Of a DNA stretch of 7,963 nucleotides, positions 1-6,518 are shown piece by piece (position 1 is the stretch's first letter; each line of letters opens with the position of its first letter). The notes under the pieces were generated by a model. That model had not been told where the DNA came from and did not search any database. It worked only from the letters and a program-made list of their open reading frames with translations. Made by a program: the position numbers and the translations under genes. This DNA is from Acidimicrobiia bacterium (lineage in GTDB: Bacteria; Actinomycetota; Acidimicrobiia; Acidimicrobiales; Bin134): the NCBI GenBank assembly GCA_009843565.1, contig VYDF01000039.1, positions 5,451 to 13,413 on the forward strand, read 5' to 3'.

Positions 1-336
1 CCCGGCGGCTGCACAGGCTTCAAACAGCTCCTCGGTGACGCCGGCGCTATTTGTCGAAAGGTCGACGACCACTGACGCCGGCGAATCAGCCAACAGAATC
101 CCGTCCTTGGCGGTCACCACAGCCCGCGAAGCCTCGGGCGAGGGCAACGACAGCAGGACTGCTTCGCTTGATGCCGAGACCCCTGCCGCGTTGGCTGCCT
201 CGTTCGCCCCGGCCTCGACCAAACGCGCCCGAGCATCTTTGTCCAGGTCGGTGACGGTGAGTTCGTGTCCCGCGGCCAGGATGTGGCGGGCACAATGACT
301 CCCGATATTCCCGAGCCCGACGAAACCGACTTTCAT
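1..336 (-). CDS. 3-hydroxyisobutyrate dehydrogenase-type NAD-dependent oxidoreductase (N-terminal part, cut by window edge)
   Basis: The 112 visible residues form the Rossmann half of the beta-hydroxyacid dehydrogenase family (3-hydroxyisobutyrate, tartronate semialdehyde and 6-phosphogluconate dehydrogenase relatives), cytosolic enzymes that oxidise a beta-hydroxy acid with NAD(P). Seen directly: the nucleotide loop GLGNIG at residues 7-12, an aspartate at residue 30 at the end of the second strand (which tends to favour NAD over NADP), the family-typical stretch VLLSLPSPEA at 60-69, and the substrate-loop signature DLSTNSAG at 92-99. The signature normally reads DxSTxSP, so alanine replaces proline. 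The catalytic lysine and the all-helical C-terminal domain lie outside the window, so the exact substrate cannot be assigned. The ATG start is supported by GGGAGA seven bases upstream. It follows the glycoside hydrolase after 39 bases on the same strand, suggesting one operon. Confidence 0.9.
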   Translation of the reverse strand, partial: MKVGFVGLGNIGSHCARHILAAGHELTVTDLDKDARARLVEAGANEAANAAGVSASSEAVLLSLPSPEASRAVVTAKDGILLADSPASVVVDLSTNSAGVTEELFEACAAAG

Positions 337-343
337 AAGCAGA

Positions 344-349
344 TCTCCC
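344..349 (-). promoter_or_regulatory. Ribosome binding site of the oxidoreductase gene
   Basis: GGGAGA on the minus strand lies seven bases before the ATG ending at 336. The good spacing fixes that start codon and shows the gene is translated from its own site within the presumed operon. Confidence 0.6.
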
Positions 350-375
350 AAGGCCAGCGTATCGATAACCGATTG

Positions 376-1848
376 CTAGCGGAACAGCTTGCTGATTGAG
401 TCGTCAAGGCCGCCAGGACGACTGGAGAGCAACCACGCGGCGCGCTGGGATTGAGCAGCTTCCTTCACCTCGCCAGCGGTTGGATCTTCGACGCCCAACC
501 CGTATCTTGCGCCGAGCCGCCGCAGGCCGAGTTGGGCCAAGCGACAGGCTGATGCCATCTCAGCTGCCACGATCGCGCCCCGTGGACCTCCGATCGACTG
601 GGAGAACCGCTCTCTAGCCTCCGCAAGTACCTCCAACCCCCGTGCCACTGCCGCGGCATCTGGCTCACCGATGCCCGGCATGCCCGTTGTGAACAGCGAA
701 CTGAAGAGGGGACTGGAATTGAGCGCTACCATCCCCAAGCTCTCGCCAATGCGGCCAAGGCGGTCGAGGAGCGCTCCAACCCCTGGATCGCAGCTCAGCA
801 GCTCATCGATACGCTCCGCTACCTCGGCATCGTCGTCGATGGGTTCGCCCCTGGCTGCTGCGCCGCCCCGCACCATTGACGGCAGCGACACTGGCAGAGG
901 CTGAAAGTGTCCGTTATCGCCCCAGTCGGTCAGCAGGAAACCTGGTGAACCCTTAGCGGCACCTACCGCGGCGGCGTCGGCGATGTTTGCGGCCGCATTG
1001 AGGTTGCGACCGATGAACGTGTTCCAGCTGCCGGTTCCCGGGGCCACCCAGAACGGCCTCCCGGCCTCAATGAACAGGCGGGCATGAGACTCGAAGCCCA
1101 GTTGTGGATCTTCGGGCAGATTGAGGCGAGTGATGAGATCGGGGGGAAGAAAGGCCTCCCAACCGCCATCCGAAGGGGCCTCATAATTCCAGACAACCGG
1201 AATCGCTCCGTCGGGAATCCTGGCCAGCATGGAGCGATCCCGACGGAATTGGTCGGCCCAGAACATAACTTGGTAGTCGTCATCAACCAGTGGACCTATG
1301 AGTCGCTCCAAGTGCTCGACGTACACGGTTTCCCGACCCCGATCGGCAACATCCGCGGCCGATACACCTTCCCCCAACTCGAAGGGCTCGTCACCTCCAA
1401 TGTGGATGCGGCGGGAACGAATTGCACTGCCCAGCTCCCGGGCCAATGCAACGCCGAATTCAGCATTTTGCGCAGTTGGGGCAAGGCATCCCGGTGGCAT
1501 GGTGCCCGACCCGAAGAGAGAGGGCGCGCCATCTGGGCACTCAGCGAGACCTCGATAGCGCTCGTGGGCCAGCCACCTCTCCATATGGCCGAAGCAGTTC
1601 ATGTTGCCGACAAGGTCGATGCTGCTGACTTGGCACACGCGATCCAGCCATCGCAATTCTTCCGCGGTGAAAGGCGAGGCACCTTCCCACACTTCCTGAT
1701 GTCCGGAGTAGGCAAATGTGTGTTCGACGTAGAGTTGGAGCTCGTTGAATCCAAGCTCTGCCAAGACCCATACCAGCCACTCCAATGTCTCCTGGGTGGG
1801 CACCCGGTCTCTCGAGACATCCAGCATGTAAGCCCGCCGTTCGAACAT
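376..1848 (-). CDS. Glycoside hydrolase family 20-like protein (beta-N-acetylhexosaminidase type)
   Basis: The 490-residue protein resembles the catalytic TIM barrel of family 20 hexosaminidases, which remove terminal N-acetylhexosamine by substrate-assisted catalysis. Seen directly: an N-terminal barrel segment with MLDVSRDRVP (8-17), LQLYVEHTFAY (37-47) and NMNCFGHM (82-89), then HIGGDEP at 149-155. Its Asp-Glu pair (D153, E154) matches the family's catalytic HxGGDE motif. An aromatic VMFWADQF segment follows. There is no N-terminal GH20b-type domain and no signal peptide, so a cytoplasmic enzyme acting on small imported sugars is the likely reading. The frame stays open upstream to an ATG at 1947, but that would overlap the divergent TetR gene. 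The ATG at 1848 has GGAG five bases before it and begins right at the conserved region. The C-terminal ~150 residues are helical-looking and I cannot assign them. The real substrate is unknown. Confidence 0.82.
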   Translation of the reverse strand: MFERRAYMLDVSRDRVPTQETLEWLVWVLAELGFNELQLYVEHTFAYSGHQEVWEGASPFTAEELRWLDRVCQVSSIDLVGNMNCFGHMERWLAHERYRGLAECPDGAPSLFGSGTMPPGCLAPTAQNAEFGVALARELGSAIRSRRIHIGGDEPFELGEGVSAADVADRGRETVYVEHLERLIGPLVDDDYQVMFWADQFRRDRSMLARIPDGAIPVVWNYEAPSDGGWEAFLPPDLITRLNLPEDPQLGFESHARLFIEAGRPFWVAPGTGSWNTFIGRNLNAAANIADAAAVGAAKGSPGFLLTDWGDNGHFQPLPVSLPSMVRGGAAARGEPIDDDAEVAERIDELLSCDPGVGALLDRLGRIGESLGMVALNSSPLFSSLFTTGMPGIGEPDAAAVARGLEVLAEARERFSQSIGGPRGAIVAAEMASACRLAQLGLRRLGARYGLGVEDPTAGEVKEAAQSQRAAWLLSSRPGGLDDSISKLFR

Positions 1849-1905
1849 CTCTACTCCAATATTGACCCTTCTAACGGTTGATTGCCTGCCGGTATGCTTG
1901 CTCCG
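1849..1905. promoter_or_regulatory. Shared control region between the hydrolase and TetR genes
   Basis: This short divergent gap must hold promoters for both genes. It contains a perfect 8-base palindrome CAATATTG (1857-1864), directly beside the hydrolase ribosome binding site, which could be the core of a repressor site. TATGCT at 1893-1898 is a -10-like box on the plus strand exactly seven bases before the ATG at 1906, the layout of a leaderless actinobacterial transcript. I see no convincing -35 at 17 bases. Autoregulation by the TetR protein is an inference from the arrangement. Confidence 0.4.
1854..1857 (-). promoter_or_regulatory. Ribosome binding site that decides the hydrolase start
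   Basis: GGAG on the minus strand, five bases before the ATG ending at 1848. It favours this start over the ATG at 1947 and leaves a 57-base divergent control region between the hydrolase and the TetR gene. Confidence 0.6.
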
Positions 1906-2538
1906 ATGGGAGAGTCCAGCAAGCTCCGAAGGTACCGCGCTGATCACGAAGATCTGAACACCAGTAGCCGATCAGCGATCATCGAGGCGGGGCGGGTGCT
2001 GTTTCTCAGCCAGGGGATCGCCTCCACCACCATGGGCGACATCGCGGAGCAAGCCGGCGTCAGCAGGGTCACCGTGTACCGCCACTTTCCCGAGTGCGGC
2101 GCCATCGCCCTTGAGGTGTACAAATTGATGCTCGACTCGATCCTTGAGGCCACGCGAGCACGAGTTCCTTCGGGGGCCACCGGACTGGAAGCCGCCCGCG
2201 GCTGCTTGAATGCTCTGTTCGCGGCGTACTCAGAACAGGAAGCCGCGTTTCGCTTCTGCGCAGTGTTCAGTTCCTACTACGCGATCGAAGAGCGATCGGA
2301 TGAACTGGTGGAGTGGTACGGCGCTCGAGAGTTTCGGGGATTGGCCGACGCTTGCGGCCAATTCTTCGGCTCCCAACTCGACCAAGAGACGGCTGGCCGT
2401 TTGATGGCGCTCACCGATGCTGCTGCCAGCGGTCTGTGCAGCCTGGCGCTGGCTGGCTCCCCTCTGAACCAAGCCAATGTCGAACCCCGACTCCGCAATC
2501 TCCAAGAGATGATTCTGGGACGCTTCGACGATCTCTAA
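1906..2538 (+). CDS. TetR/AcrR-family transcriptional regulator
   Basis: A 210-residue protein of the usual TetR length (about 190-220). TetR proteins are dimeric repressors that bind operator DNA through an N-terminal helix-turn-helix and are released by a small ligand in the C-terminal domain. Seen directly: the first helix SAIIEAGRVLFLSQGIASTT (23-42), then the helix-turn-helix MGDIAEQAGVSRVTVYRHF at 43-61, with the family-typical TVYRHF recognition helix end. The C-terminal half is helical and divergent, so no ligand can be named. Start choice: ATG 1906 lies seven bases after the -10-like TATGCT. An in-frame ATG at 1894 and TTG at 1882 are alternatives, and none has a Shine-Dalgarno site. 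It is divergent from the hydrolase, which it probably controls. At its end the TAA overlaps the amidohydrolase stop on the other strand. Confidence 0.9.
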   Translation: MGESSKLRRYRADHEDLNTSSRSAIIEAGRVLFLSQGIASTTMGDIAEQAGVSRVTVYRHFPECGAIALEVYKLMLDSILEATRARVPSGATGLEAARGCLNALFAAYSEQEAAFRFCAVFSSYYAIEERSDELVEWYGAREFRGLADACGQFFGSQLDQETAGRLMALTDAAASGLCSLALAGSPLNQANVEPRLRNLQEMILGRFDDL

Positions 2539-3692
2539 TCGTCAGGGCCCTCAATGCGGTAGAGGGCGGCGGCGTTCTCCCACAGCAGTTTGCGGCGGAC
2601 TTCCGGCGGGTGGCCGGCGAGCGAGGCTTCTATCCGCTCCCGGACATTGCCGTAGAGACAGGTCGGGTGGGGGAAGTCGGTTTCAAACAGCACATTGTCG
2701 ACGCCGATCTTGTCAAGCAGCCGCTGGGGCGCGGTCTCCTCGAACCAATAACAGGCGTAGACCTGGCGGCGGAAGTACTCACTGGGCAGCATCTCGAAGT
2801 TGGAGGCCTTTTCGAGGCCGCCGCATTCATTGAATGAGTGGTCAACAGCTTCGAGCACAAAGGGGATGAATCCGATGCCGCTCTCCACCGACACGAACTT
2901 CAAATCGGGGAACCGAGGCAGCACACCGGACCCCAGCAGGTCGGTGAGCTGGATGCCGTTCTTGAGAAACATCTCCAGCGACGCGTAGGCGTAGGTGGAA
3001 GGCTTGCCGTGGGCTGCCATCCGCTCAGGAGTAAACCCAGTGGTGGTGTCGCCACTGCCGATGTGGAGACTGATGGGCAACCCGGCCTCTTGGGCCACCG
3101 ACCACAAGGGATCCCAATGCGGGTCGCCGAGCAAAGGAAGCCCGAATCGCTGGGGTTCCCCGGTGAATAGCACGGCGCGGTGTCCGAGCTCGGCGCACCG
3201 GGTGACTTCTGCCACGGTGTCATCGATATCCCAGAAGGGCGTCGAGGCAACGGCCACGAATCTCCGGGGGTCGGGCGAGACCCAGTCCAGCTGGAAGTTG
3301 TTGTAGGCCTGGACGCAGGCCAGCATCAGCTCGCGGTCTTTGAGCTTGAGGAAATGCTGCGCACCGAATCCACCGACGTTCGGGTAGAGAACCTGGGCCC
3401 AGATCCCCTGCTCATCCATGAGCTTCAAGCGCTCGTTGGCGTCATAGGCCGCAGGGTGGATCTCCTCGAACACCGAAGGACCGGCGGGAAAGGGCTCGGG
3501 CCATCCGGCCACCGCGGTCATGCCCACCGAGGAGAACACCTCGCCGTTCACGAACCAGTGGTCTTTTCCCTCCTCGGTGCGCTCAACCCTGGGCACACGG
3601 TCTTTGAACTGGGCCGGTACTCGGGAGACAAACGTGTCGGCGGGCTCGGTGATATGAGTATCCACGTCGATGACGAGCTCAGTGCTGGGCAT
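2535..3692 (-). CDS. Metal-dependent amidohydrolase family protein (Amidohydro_2 / ACMSD-like)
   Basis: A 385-residue TIM-barrel hydrolase or decarboxylase of the amidohydrolase-2 group, whose members include aminocarboxymuconate semialdehyde decarboxylase and several aromatic-acid decarboxylases. Seen directly: the metal motif IDVDTHITEP near the N terminus with D11 and H13, the SLHIG strand with metal-ligand H210, VSVESGIGF with E270, and the C-terminal FETDFPHP with D339 and H342. These fit a single divalent metal site. It has full family length and no signal peptide, so it is cytoplasmic. The start is the only ATG before an in-frame TAG two codons upstream. It has a poor ribosome binding site: an AGGAG lies 17 bases upstream, too far, and an AGGG only one base away. 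It is convergent with the TetR gene and divergent from the response regulator. Decarboxylase versus hydrolase activity cannot be decided. Confidence 0.88.
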   Translation of the reverse strand: MPSTELVIDVDTHITEPADTFVSRVPAQFKDRVPRVERTEEGKDHWFVNGEVFSSVGMTAVAGWPEPFPAGPSVFEEIHPAAYDANERLKLMDEQGIWAQVLYPNVGGFGAQHFLKLKDRELMLACVQAYNNFQLDWVSPDPRRFVAVASTPFWDIDDTVAEVTRCAELGHRAVLFTGEPQRFGLPLLGDPHWDPLWSVAQEAGLPISLHIGSGDTTTGFTPERMAAHGKPSTYAYASLEMFLKNGIQLTDLLGSGVLPRFPDLKFVSVESGIGFIPFVLEAVDHSFNECGGLEKASNFEMLPSEYFRRQVYACYWFEETAPQRLLDKIGVDNVLFETDFPHPTCLYGNVRERIEASLAGHPPEVRRKLLWENAAALYRIEGPDD

Positions 3693-3753
3693 GCCCTAAG
3701 TCTGCCCCACTCCTCTATCGATGTCAGATGGACTGAAGCCCCGACCGTTTGAA

Positions 3754-4509
3754 ATGGACCGCCGGAGCAGTGTTCTCGGCACCGGCGGGCTCTCTAACTT
3801 TCATTTAGCCAAACTGGGGAATAATGGGCACATACGAGTACTGCTGATTGAAGACGAGGTGAAGCTCGCTGAAACCATCCGCGATGGCCTCAGCGAACAC
3901 GGGGTGTCGACGGACGTTGAGCACGATGGCCGTGAGGCGCTGTGGCGGGCTCGGGAGGGCAGCTACGACGTCATCGTGCTGGACATCATGCTGCCCGGCC
4001 TCAACGGCTATCAAGTGTGCCGCACGCTGCGCGAAGACGGCATCTGGACTCCGATCTTGATGCTCACGGCCAAAGACGGAGAGTGGGACGAAGCCGAAGC
4101 GCTCGACACCGGTGCCGACGACTTTTTGTCCAAGCCCTTCTCGTTCGTTGTCCTGCTCGCCCGGCTGCGAGCCTTGGCGCGCCGTCCCCCCAAGGAGCGG
4201 CCAGCCGTGCTTCAGATAGGAGATCTGATGTTTGATGTGGCTTCAGCGTCGGTGTGTCGGGGTGACACGGCCATCGACCTGACCCGCACCGAGATGCAGG
4301 TTCTCGAAGCTCTGATGCGAGGAGGGGCCCATCCGGTGTCCAAACAGCAGATTTATGAGCGTGTCTGGGGATTCGATTCCGACGTCGACCCCAAAAGCGT
4401 GGAGGTATACATCCGCTACCTGCGTCGCAAGATCGACGAGCCGTTCGACGTGGCCACGATCAAGAACCAGCGGGGTGTCGGATACCGCATCGTCGCGGAA
4501 GAAGAATGA
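3754..4509 (+). CDS. OmpR/PhoB-family response regulator (start uncertain)
   Basis: The DNA-binding partner of the kinase that follows. Numbering from the ATA codon at 3832, where family similarity begins (IRVLLIEDE): acidic pocket E7-D8-E9, phosphoacceptor D51 in VIVLDIMLPG, switch T79, and K101 in LSKPF form a complete receiver domain (1-115). A winged-helix effector follows (about 127-222) with RTEMQVLEALM and the C-terminal VEVYIRYLRRKI and NQRGVGYRI, all typical of the family. Odd point: the expected Met is an ATA, with no in-frame GTG or TTG nearby. The only conventional in-frame starts are ATG 3754 (given here) and ATG 3721, and both add non-conserved residues without a ribosome binding site. 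An ATG at 3824 is one frame off. Its stop overlaps the kinase start by four bases, so the two are translationally coupled. Confidence 0.88.
   Translation: MDRRSSVLGTGGLSNFHLAKLGNNGHIRVLLIEDEVKLAETIRDGLSEHGVSTDVEHDGREALWRAREGSYDVIVLDIMLPGLNGYQVCRTLREDGIWTPILMLTAKDGEWDEAEALDTGADDFLSKPFSFVVLLARLRALARRPPKERPAVLQIGDLMFDVASASVCRGDTAIDLTRTEMQVLEALMRGGAHPVSKQQIYERVWGFDSDVDPKSVEVYIRYLRRKIDEPFDVATIKNQRGVGYRIVAEEE
3759..3788. repeat. GC-rich inverted repeat upstream of the response regulator domain
   Basis: CCGCCGG (3759-3765) and its exact reverse complement CCGGCGG (3782-3788) are separated by 16 bases. Inside an A-A mismatch the stem can continue for two more GC pairs. It is not followed by a run of T, so a classical terminator is unlikely on the plus strand. 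It lies between the amidohydrolase start and the conserved response regulator sequence, so it may be a leader hairpin or protein-binding site. If translation really starts at 3754 it is inside coding sequence. Confidence 0.5.
3820..3825 (+). promoter_or_regulatory. Possible -10 element just before the response regulator
   Basis: AATAAT differs from TATAAT at one base and ends six bases before the ATA codon at 3832, where the conserved receiver domain begins. This spacing would suit a transcript starting at or next to that codon. The -35 region is weak (TTTCAT at 3799-3804, with 15-base spacing). Suggestive only. Confidence 0.3.
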
Positions 4510-5714
4510 GACTCCACCGGTTGCGGTCTGTCCGATTGAGCACCACGCTGGCCGCCACCCTCTTGACCGCTCTGGTCTTGGGGCTGGCCTCGGTCTTGAT
4601 CGTTCGACTCGTGGAGCAAGATCTCGAGAGCAATGCAAAGAGTGCGCTCACCAGTGCCTTGGAATCGGCCTCCCACTCCGCCAGTGGTGAGAAATCAGAG
4701 AGTGGCGAGGCCGAAGGAGAAAGCCACGGGAGCACTGAAGCCAACGGGGGATCAGCAGGCGATGCCCGCCAACAAGCCCTGACCGATGCTTCCATAGATG
4801 AGGTCCAGGGAGGCGTTGACGCGGCATCGAGGGCGCTGCTGATCATCATCCCCGCCGTCGTGGTGGCACTTGGAATCGCCATTTGGGTGACAGTTGGACG
4901 AGCCCTCAAGCCGGTGCGAAACATTTCCGCCCAGGTCGCCGAAATTTCGGGATCGACACTCGATGAGCGGATACCTGTACCGCCCAGCCAAGACGAGATC
5001 GCCGAGCTCGCCGCCCTCATGAATGAGATGCTCGACCGCCTTCAGTCTTCGTCAGAGCGGCAGCGCGCCTTCGTCGCCGATGCCAGCCATGAACTTCGCT
5101 CGCCTCTCTCGACAATCGTCGCCGCCGCCGAGATCGCATCGGTCAGCCCCGACCCGGTCAAGCTCCAGAAGTTGGCCGGAACGCTGTCAAGTGAGGCCCA
5201 GCGCATGCAGCAGCTTGTAACCGACCTTTTGGACCTGGCCCGCTTGGATGAGGACCGAAGTGAGCCCGCGACAACGTCGGTTGACGTCGCCTCTATCTGT
5301 CGCGAGGTGGTGGGCAGCTTTGAAGACGCCGCTCCAGCAGTCTCGCTCGTCGCCGATGGCCCCGTACGGGCGGCTGGGGTGCCGTCACAGATTGAGCGCG
5401 TGGTGTTCAATTTGGTGGACAATGCTGCCATTCACGCCAGATCACGGGTGGTGGTCACCGCTGACAATCACAATGGCGAATCCACCATCACGGTCGAGGA
5501 CGACGGGCCCGGCATCAGCCCTACTGATCGTGGGCGCATATTTGGGCGTTTTGTGCGGCTGGACAGCAGTCGGGAGAGGAATACCGGGGGCACTGGAATA
5601 GGGCTTGCCCTGGTCAAGGCGATTGTCGATCATCACCGCGGCACCATCCAGGTCGGCGACTCTGAGCTGTTGGGTGGGGCTTGCTTCAAGGTCACCCTTC
5701 CAACCGCTCCATAG
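4506..5714 (+). CDS. Membrane sensor histidine kinase
   Basis: A 402-residue transmembrane kinase that autophosphorylates on histidine and passes the phosphate to the upstream response regulator. In order: first membrane helix about 11-33; extracytoplasmic segment 34-108, of which roughly 51-86 is low-complexity and rich in Ser, Glu and Gly; second membrane helix 109-131; HAMP linker with RALKPVRNI from 132; dimerisation domain with the H box FVADASHELRSPL, phosphorylated H195; then the ATPase domain with N box NLVDNAAIHA (N302, D305), G1 DDGPGI (332-337), F box IFGRF and G2 GGTGIGLALVK (361-371). All catalytic boxes are present, so it should be active. ATG overlaps the regulator stop as ATGA, which sets the start. 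The sensor segment resembles no ligand-binding fold I recognise. Its stop lies 11 bases from the convergent dehydrogenase. Confidence 0.93.
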   Translation: MRLHRLRSVRLSTTLAATLLTALVLGLASVLIVRLVEQDLESNAKSALTSALESASHSASGEKSESGEAEGESHGSTEANGGSAGDARQQALTDASIDEVQGGVDAASRALLIIIPAVVVALGIAIWVTVGRALKPVRNISAQVAEISGSTLDERIPVPPSQDEIAELAALMNEMLDRLQSSSERQRAFVADASHELRSPLSTIVAAAEIASVSPDPVKLQKLAGTLSSEAQRMQQLVTDLLDLARLDEDRSEPATTSVDVASICREVVGSFEDAAPAVSLVADGPVRAAGVPSQIERVVFNLVDNAAIHARSRVVVTADNHNGESTITVEDDGPGISPTDRGRIFGRFVRLDSSRERNTGGTGIGLALVKAIVDHHRGTIQVGDSELLGGACFKVTLPTAP

Positions 5715-5725
5715 TGGACCTTCAT

Positions 5726-6472
5726 TCATTTGGTGATGCGCGCCATGCCCCCGTCGATCACCACGGTCTGGCCGTTCATGAAGCTCGATTCGTCGGAGCA
5801 CAAGTACACCAGCAAGCCAACGAGGTCTTCTGGCTGGCCTGGTCGTCTGACGGTTTGGCGGGCCAGAAGCCTCTGCACCTGTTCTTCGGGCAGTTTCGCG
5901 GTCATCACGCCCGGGGCAATGCCGTTGACCCTGATGTTGTCGCCCGAGAACTCATCGGCGAGCACCTTTGTGACACCGTTGAGGGCCAGCTTCGAAACCG
6001 TGTAGGCGCCGGCATCGATCAACGCGCCGTTCGAAGACTGGTTGACGATGACGCCGCCCCCTCGATTGCGCATCGACTCAGCGCAGGCCTTGGCGCACAT
6101 GATCGGTGCAACGGTGTTCACCGCCAGGATCTCCATCCATTCGTCGGCGGAGAGGATCAGCGCCTCACTCCATTTCCCCCGGGCCAGACCGGCGTTGTTG
6201 ACCAGTATGTCGATGCCGCCGAATTCGTTGTCGGCAGCCTGCACCATCGCGTCGATGTCATCGTTTGAGGTCACATCGCAGCACACTCCAATAGCCCGAG
6301 CTCCGGTCGCAGCAATAGCCTCAGCAGTGCGTACTGCCGCCTCGCCGTCGATGTCAGAGACGACAACCGATGCACCTTCGCTCGCCAACCCCTGGGCGTA
6401 GACAACACCCAACCCTCCAACGCCGGCGCCTCCCGCGCCAGTAACTATTGCCACTTTGCCTTCAAGTCTCAT
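5726..6472 (-). CDS. Short-chain dehydrogenase/reductase (classical SDR)
   Basis: A 248-residue Rossmann-fold oxidoreductase of classical SDR length, interconverting an alcohol and a ketone with NAD(H) or NADP(H) in the cytosol. Seen directly: glycine-rich cofactor loop from T11-G12, longer than usual by a few residues (TGAGGAGVGGLG); D40 at the end of the second strand, which suggests NAD preference; CDVTS at 65-69; NNAG at 92-95; N119; catalytic serine S146 or S147; Y157 and K161 in YTVSK; and the PG motif after RVNGIAPG. The C-terminal VIDGGM is typical. The ATG is well supported by AGAGGTGG ending four bases upstream. It is divergent from the P450 across 46 bases, so the two may be co-controlled and act on the same compound. 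The substrate is unknown. Confidence 0.93.
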   Translation of the reverse strand: MRLEGKVAIVTGAGGAGVGGLGVVYAQGLASEGASVVVSDIDGEAAVRTAEAIAATGARAIGVCCDVTSNDDIDAMVQAADNEFGGIDILVNNAGLARGKWSEALILSADEWMEILAVNTVAPIMCAKACAESMRNRGGGVIVNQSSNGALIDAGAYTVSKLALNGVTKVLADEFSGDNIRVNGIAPGVMTAKLPEEQVQRLLARQTVRRPGQPEDLVGLLVYLCSDESSFMNGQTVVIDGGMARITK

Positions 6473-6476
6473 ACAA

Positions 6477-6484
6477 CCACCTCT
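6477..6484 (-). promoter_or_regulatory. Ribosome binding site of the short-chain dehydrogenase
   Basis: AGAGGTGG on the minus strand ends four bases before the ATG at 6472, a strong match to the 16S anti-SD sequence. It lies inside the 46-base divergent gap shared with the P450, which would itself use a nearly leaderless start. Confidence 0.6.
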
Positions 6485-6500
6485 TGAACGACTGAAATCC

Positions 6501-6506
6501 TATGCT
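6501..6506 (+). promoter_or_regulatory. Possible -10 element of the P450 gene
   Basis: TATGCT, the same hexamer as before the TetR gene, lies 12 bases upstream of the likely P450 ATG at 6519. A transcript from it would have a leader of only a few bases, which agrees with the absence of a Shine-Dalgarno site. No good -35 is seen: TTGAAC at 6484-6489 is too close (11 bases). Confidence 0.35.
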
Positions 6507-6518
6507 CGCGTTCGATCT

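Noticed and set aside
360..367. Palindrome TATCGATA in the gap between the hydrolase and oxidoreductase genes
   Set aside because: An eight-base palindrome is expected by chance in a window this size, and nothing around it supports a regulatory role.
1084..1881. A 265-codon plus-strand open frame opposite the glycoside hydrolase
   Set aside because: It lies wholly antisense to a gene with clear catalytic motifs, and its translation shows no domain-like pattern. It is a by-product of high GC content.
1849..1947. N-terminal extension of the glycoside hydrolase to the ATG at 1947
   Set aside because: It would overlap the TetR coding sequence, lacks a ribosome binding site and has no conserved residues. 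The ATG at 1848 has GGAG at good spacing.
3693..3714. A tiny leader ORF on the minus strand (GTG to TAG, four codons) before the amidohydrolase
   Set aside because: The AGGAG overlaps the GTG itself, so it cannot serve as its ribosome binding site. Most likely coincidence.
3180..3752. A 190-codon plus-strand open frame opposite the amidohydrolase (also 2313-2837 and 2838-3170)
   Set aside because: The amidohydrolase on the other strand has all its metal-binding motifs. The antisense translations resemble no family.
5681..6268. A 195-codon plus-strand open frame overlapping the kinase end and the dehydrogenase
   Set aside because: It overlaps two well-supported genes and has no recognisable features.
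6456..6518. P450 start at the TTG at 6456
   Set aside because: It would overlap the start of the dehydrogenase and add residues not typical of P450s. ATG 6519 is better placed.
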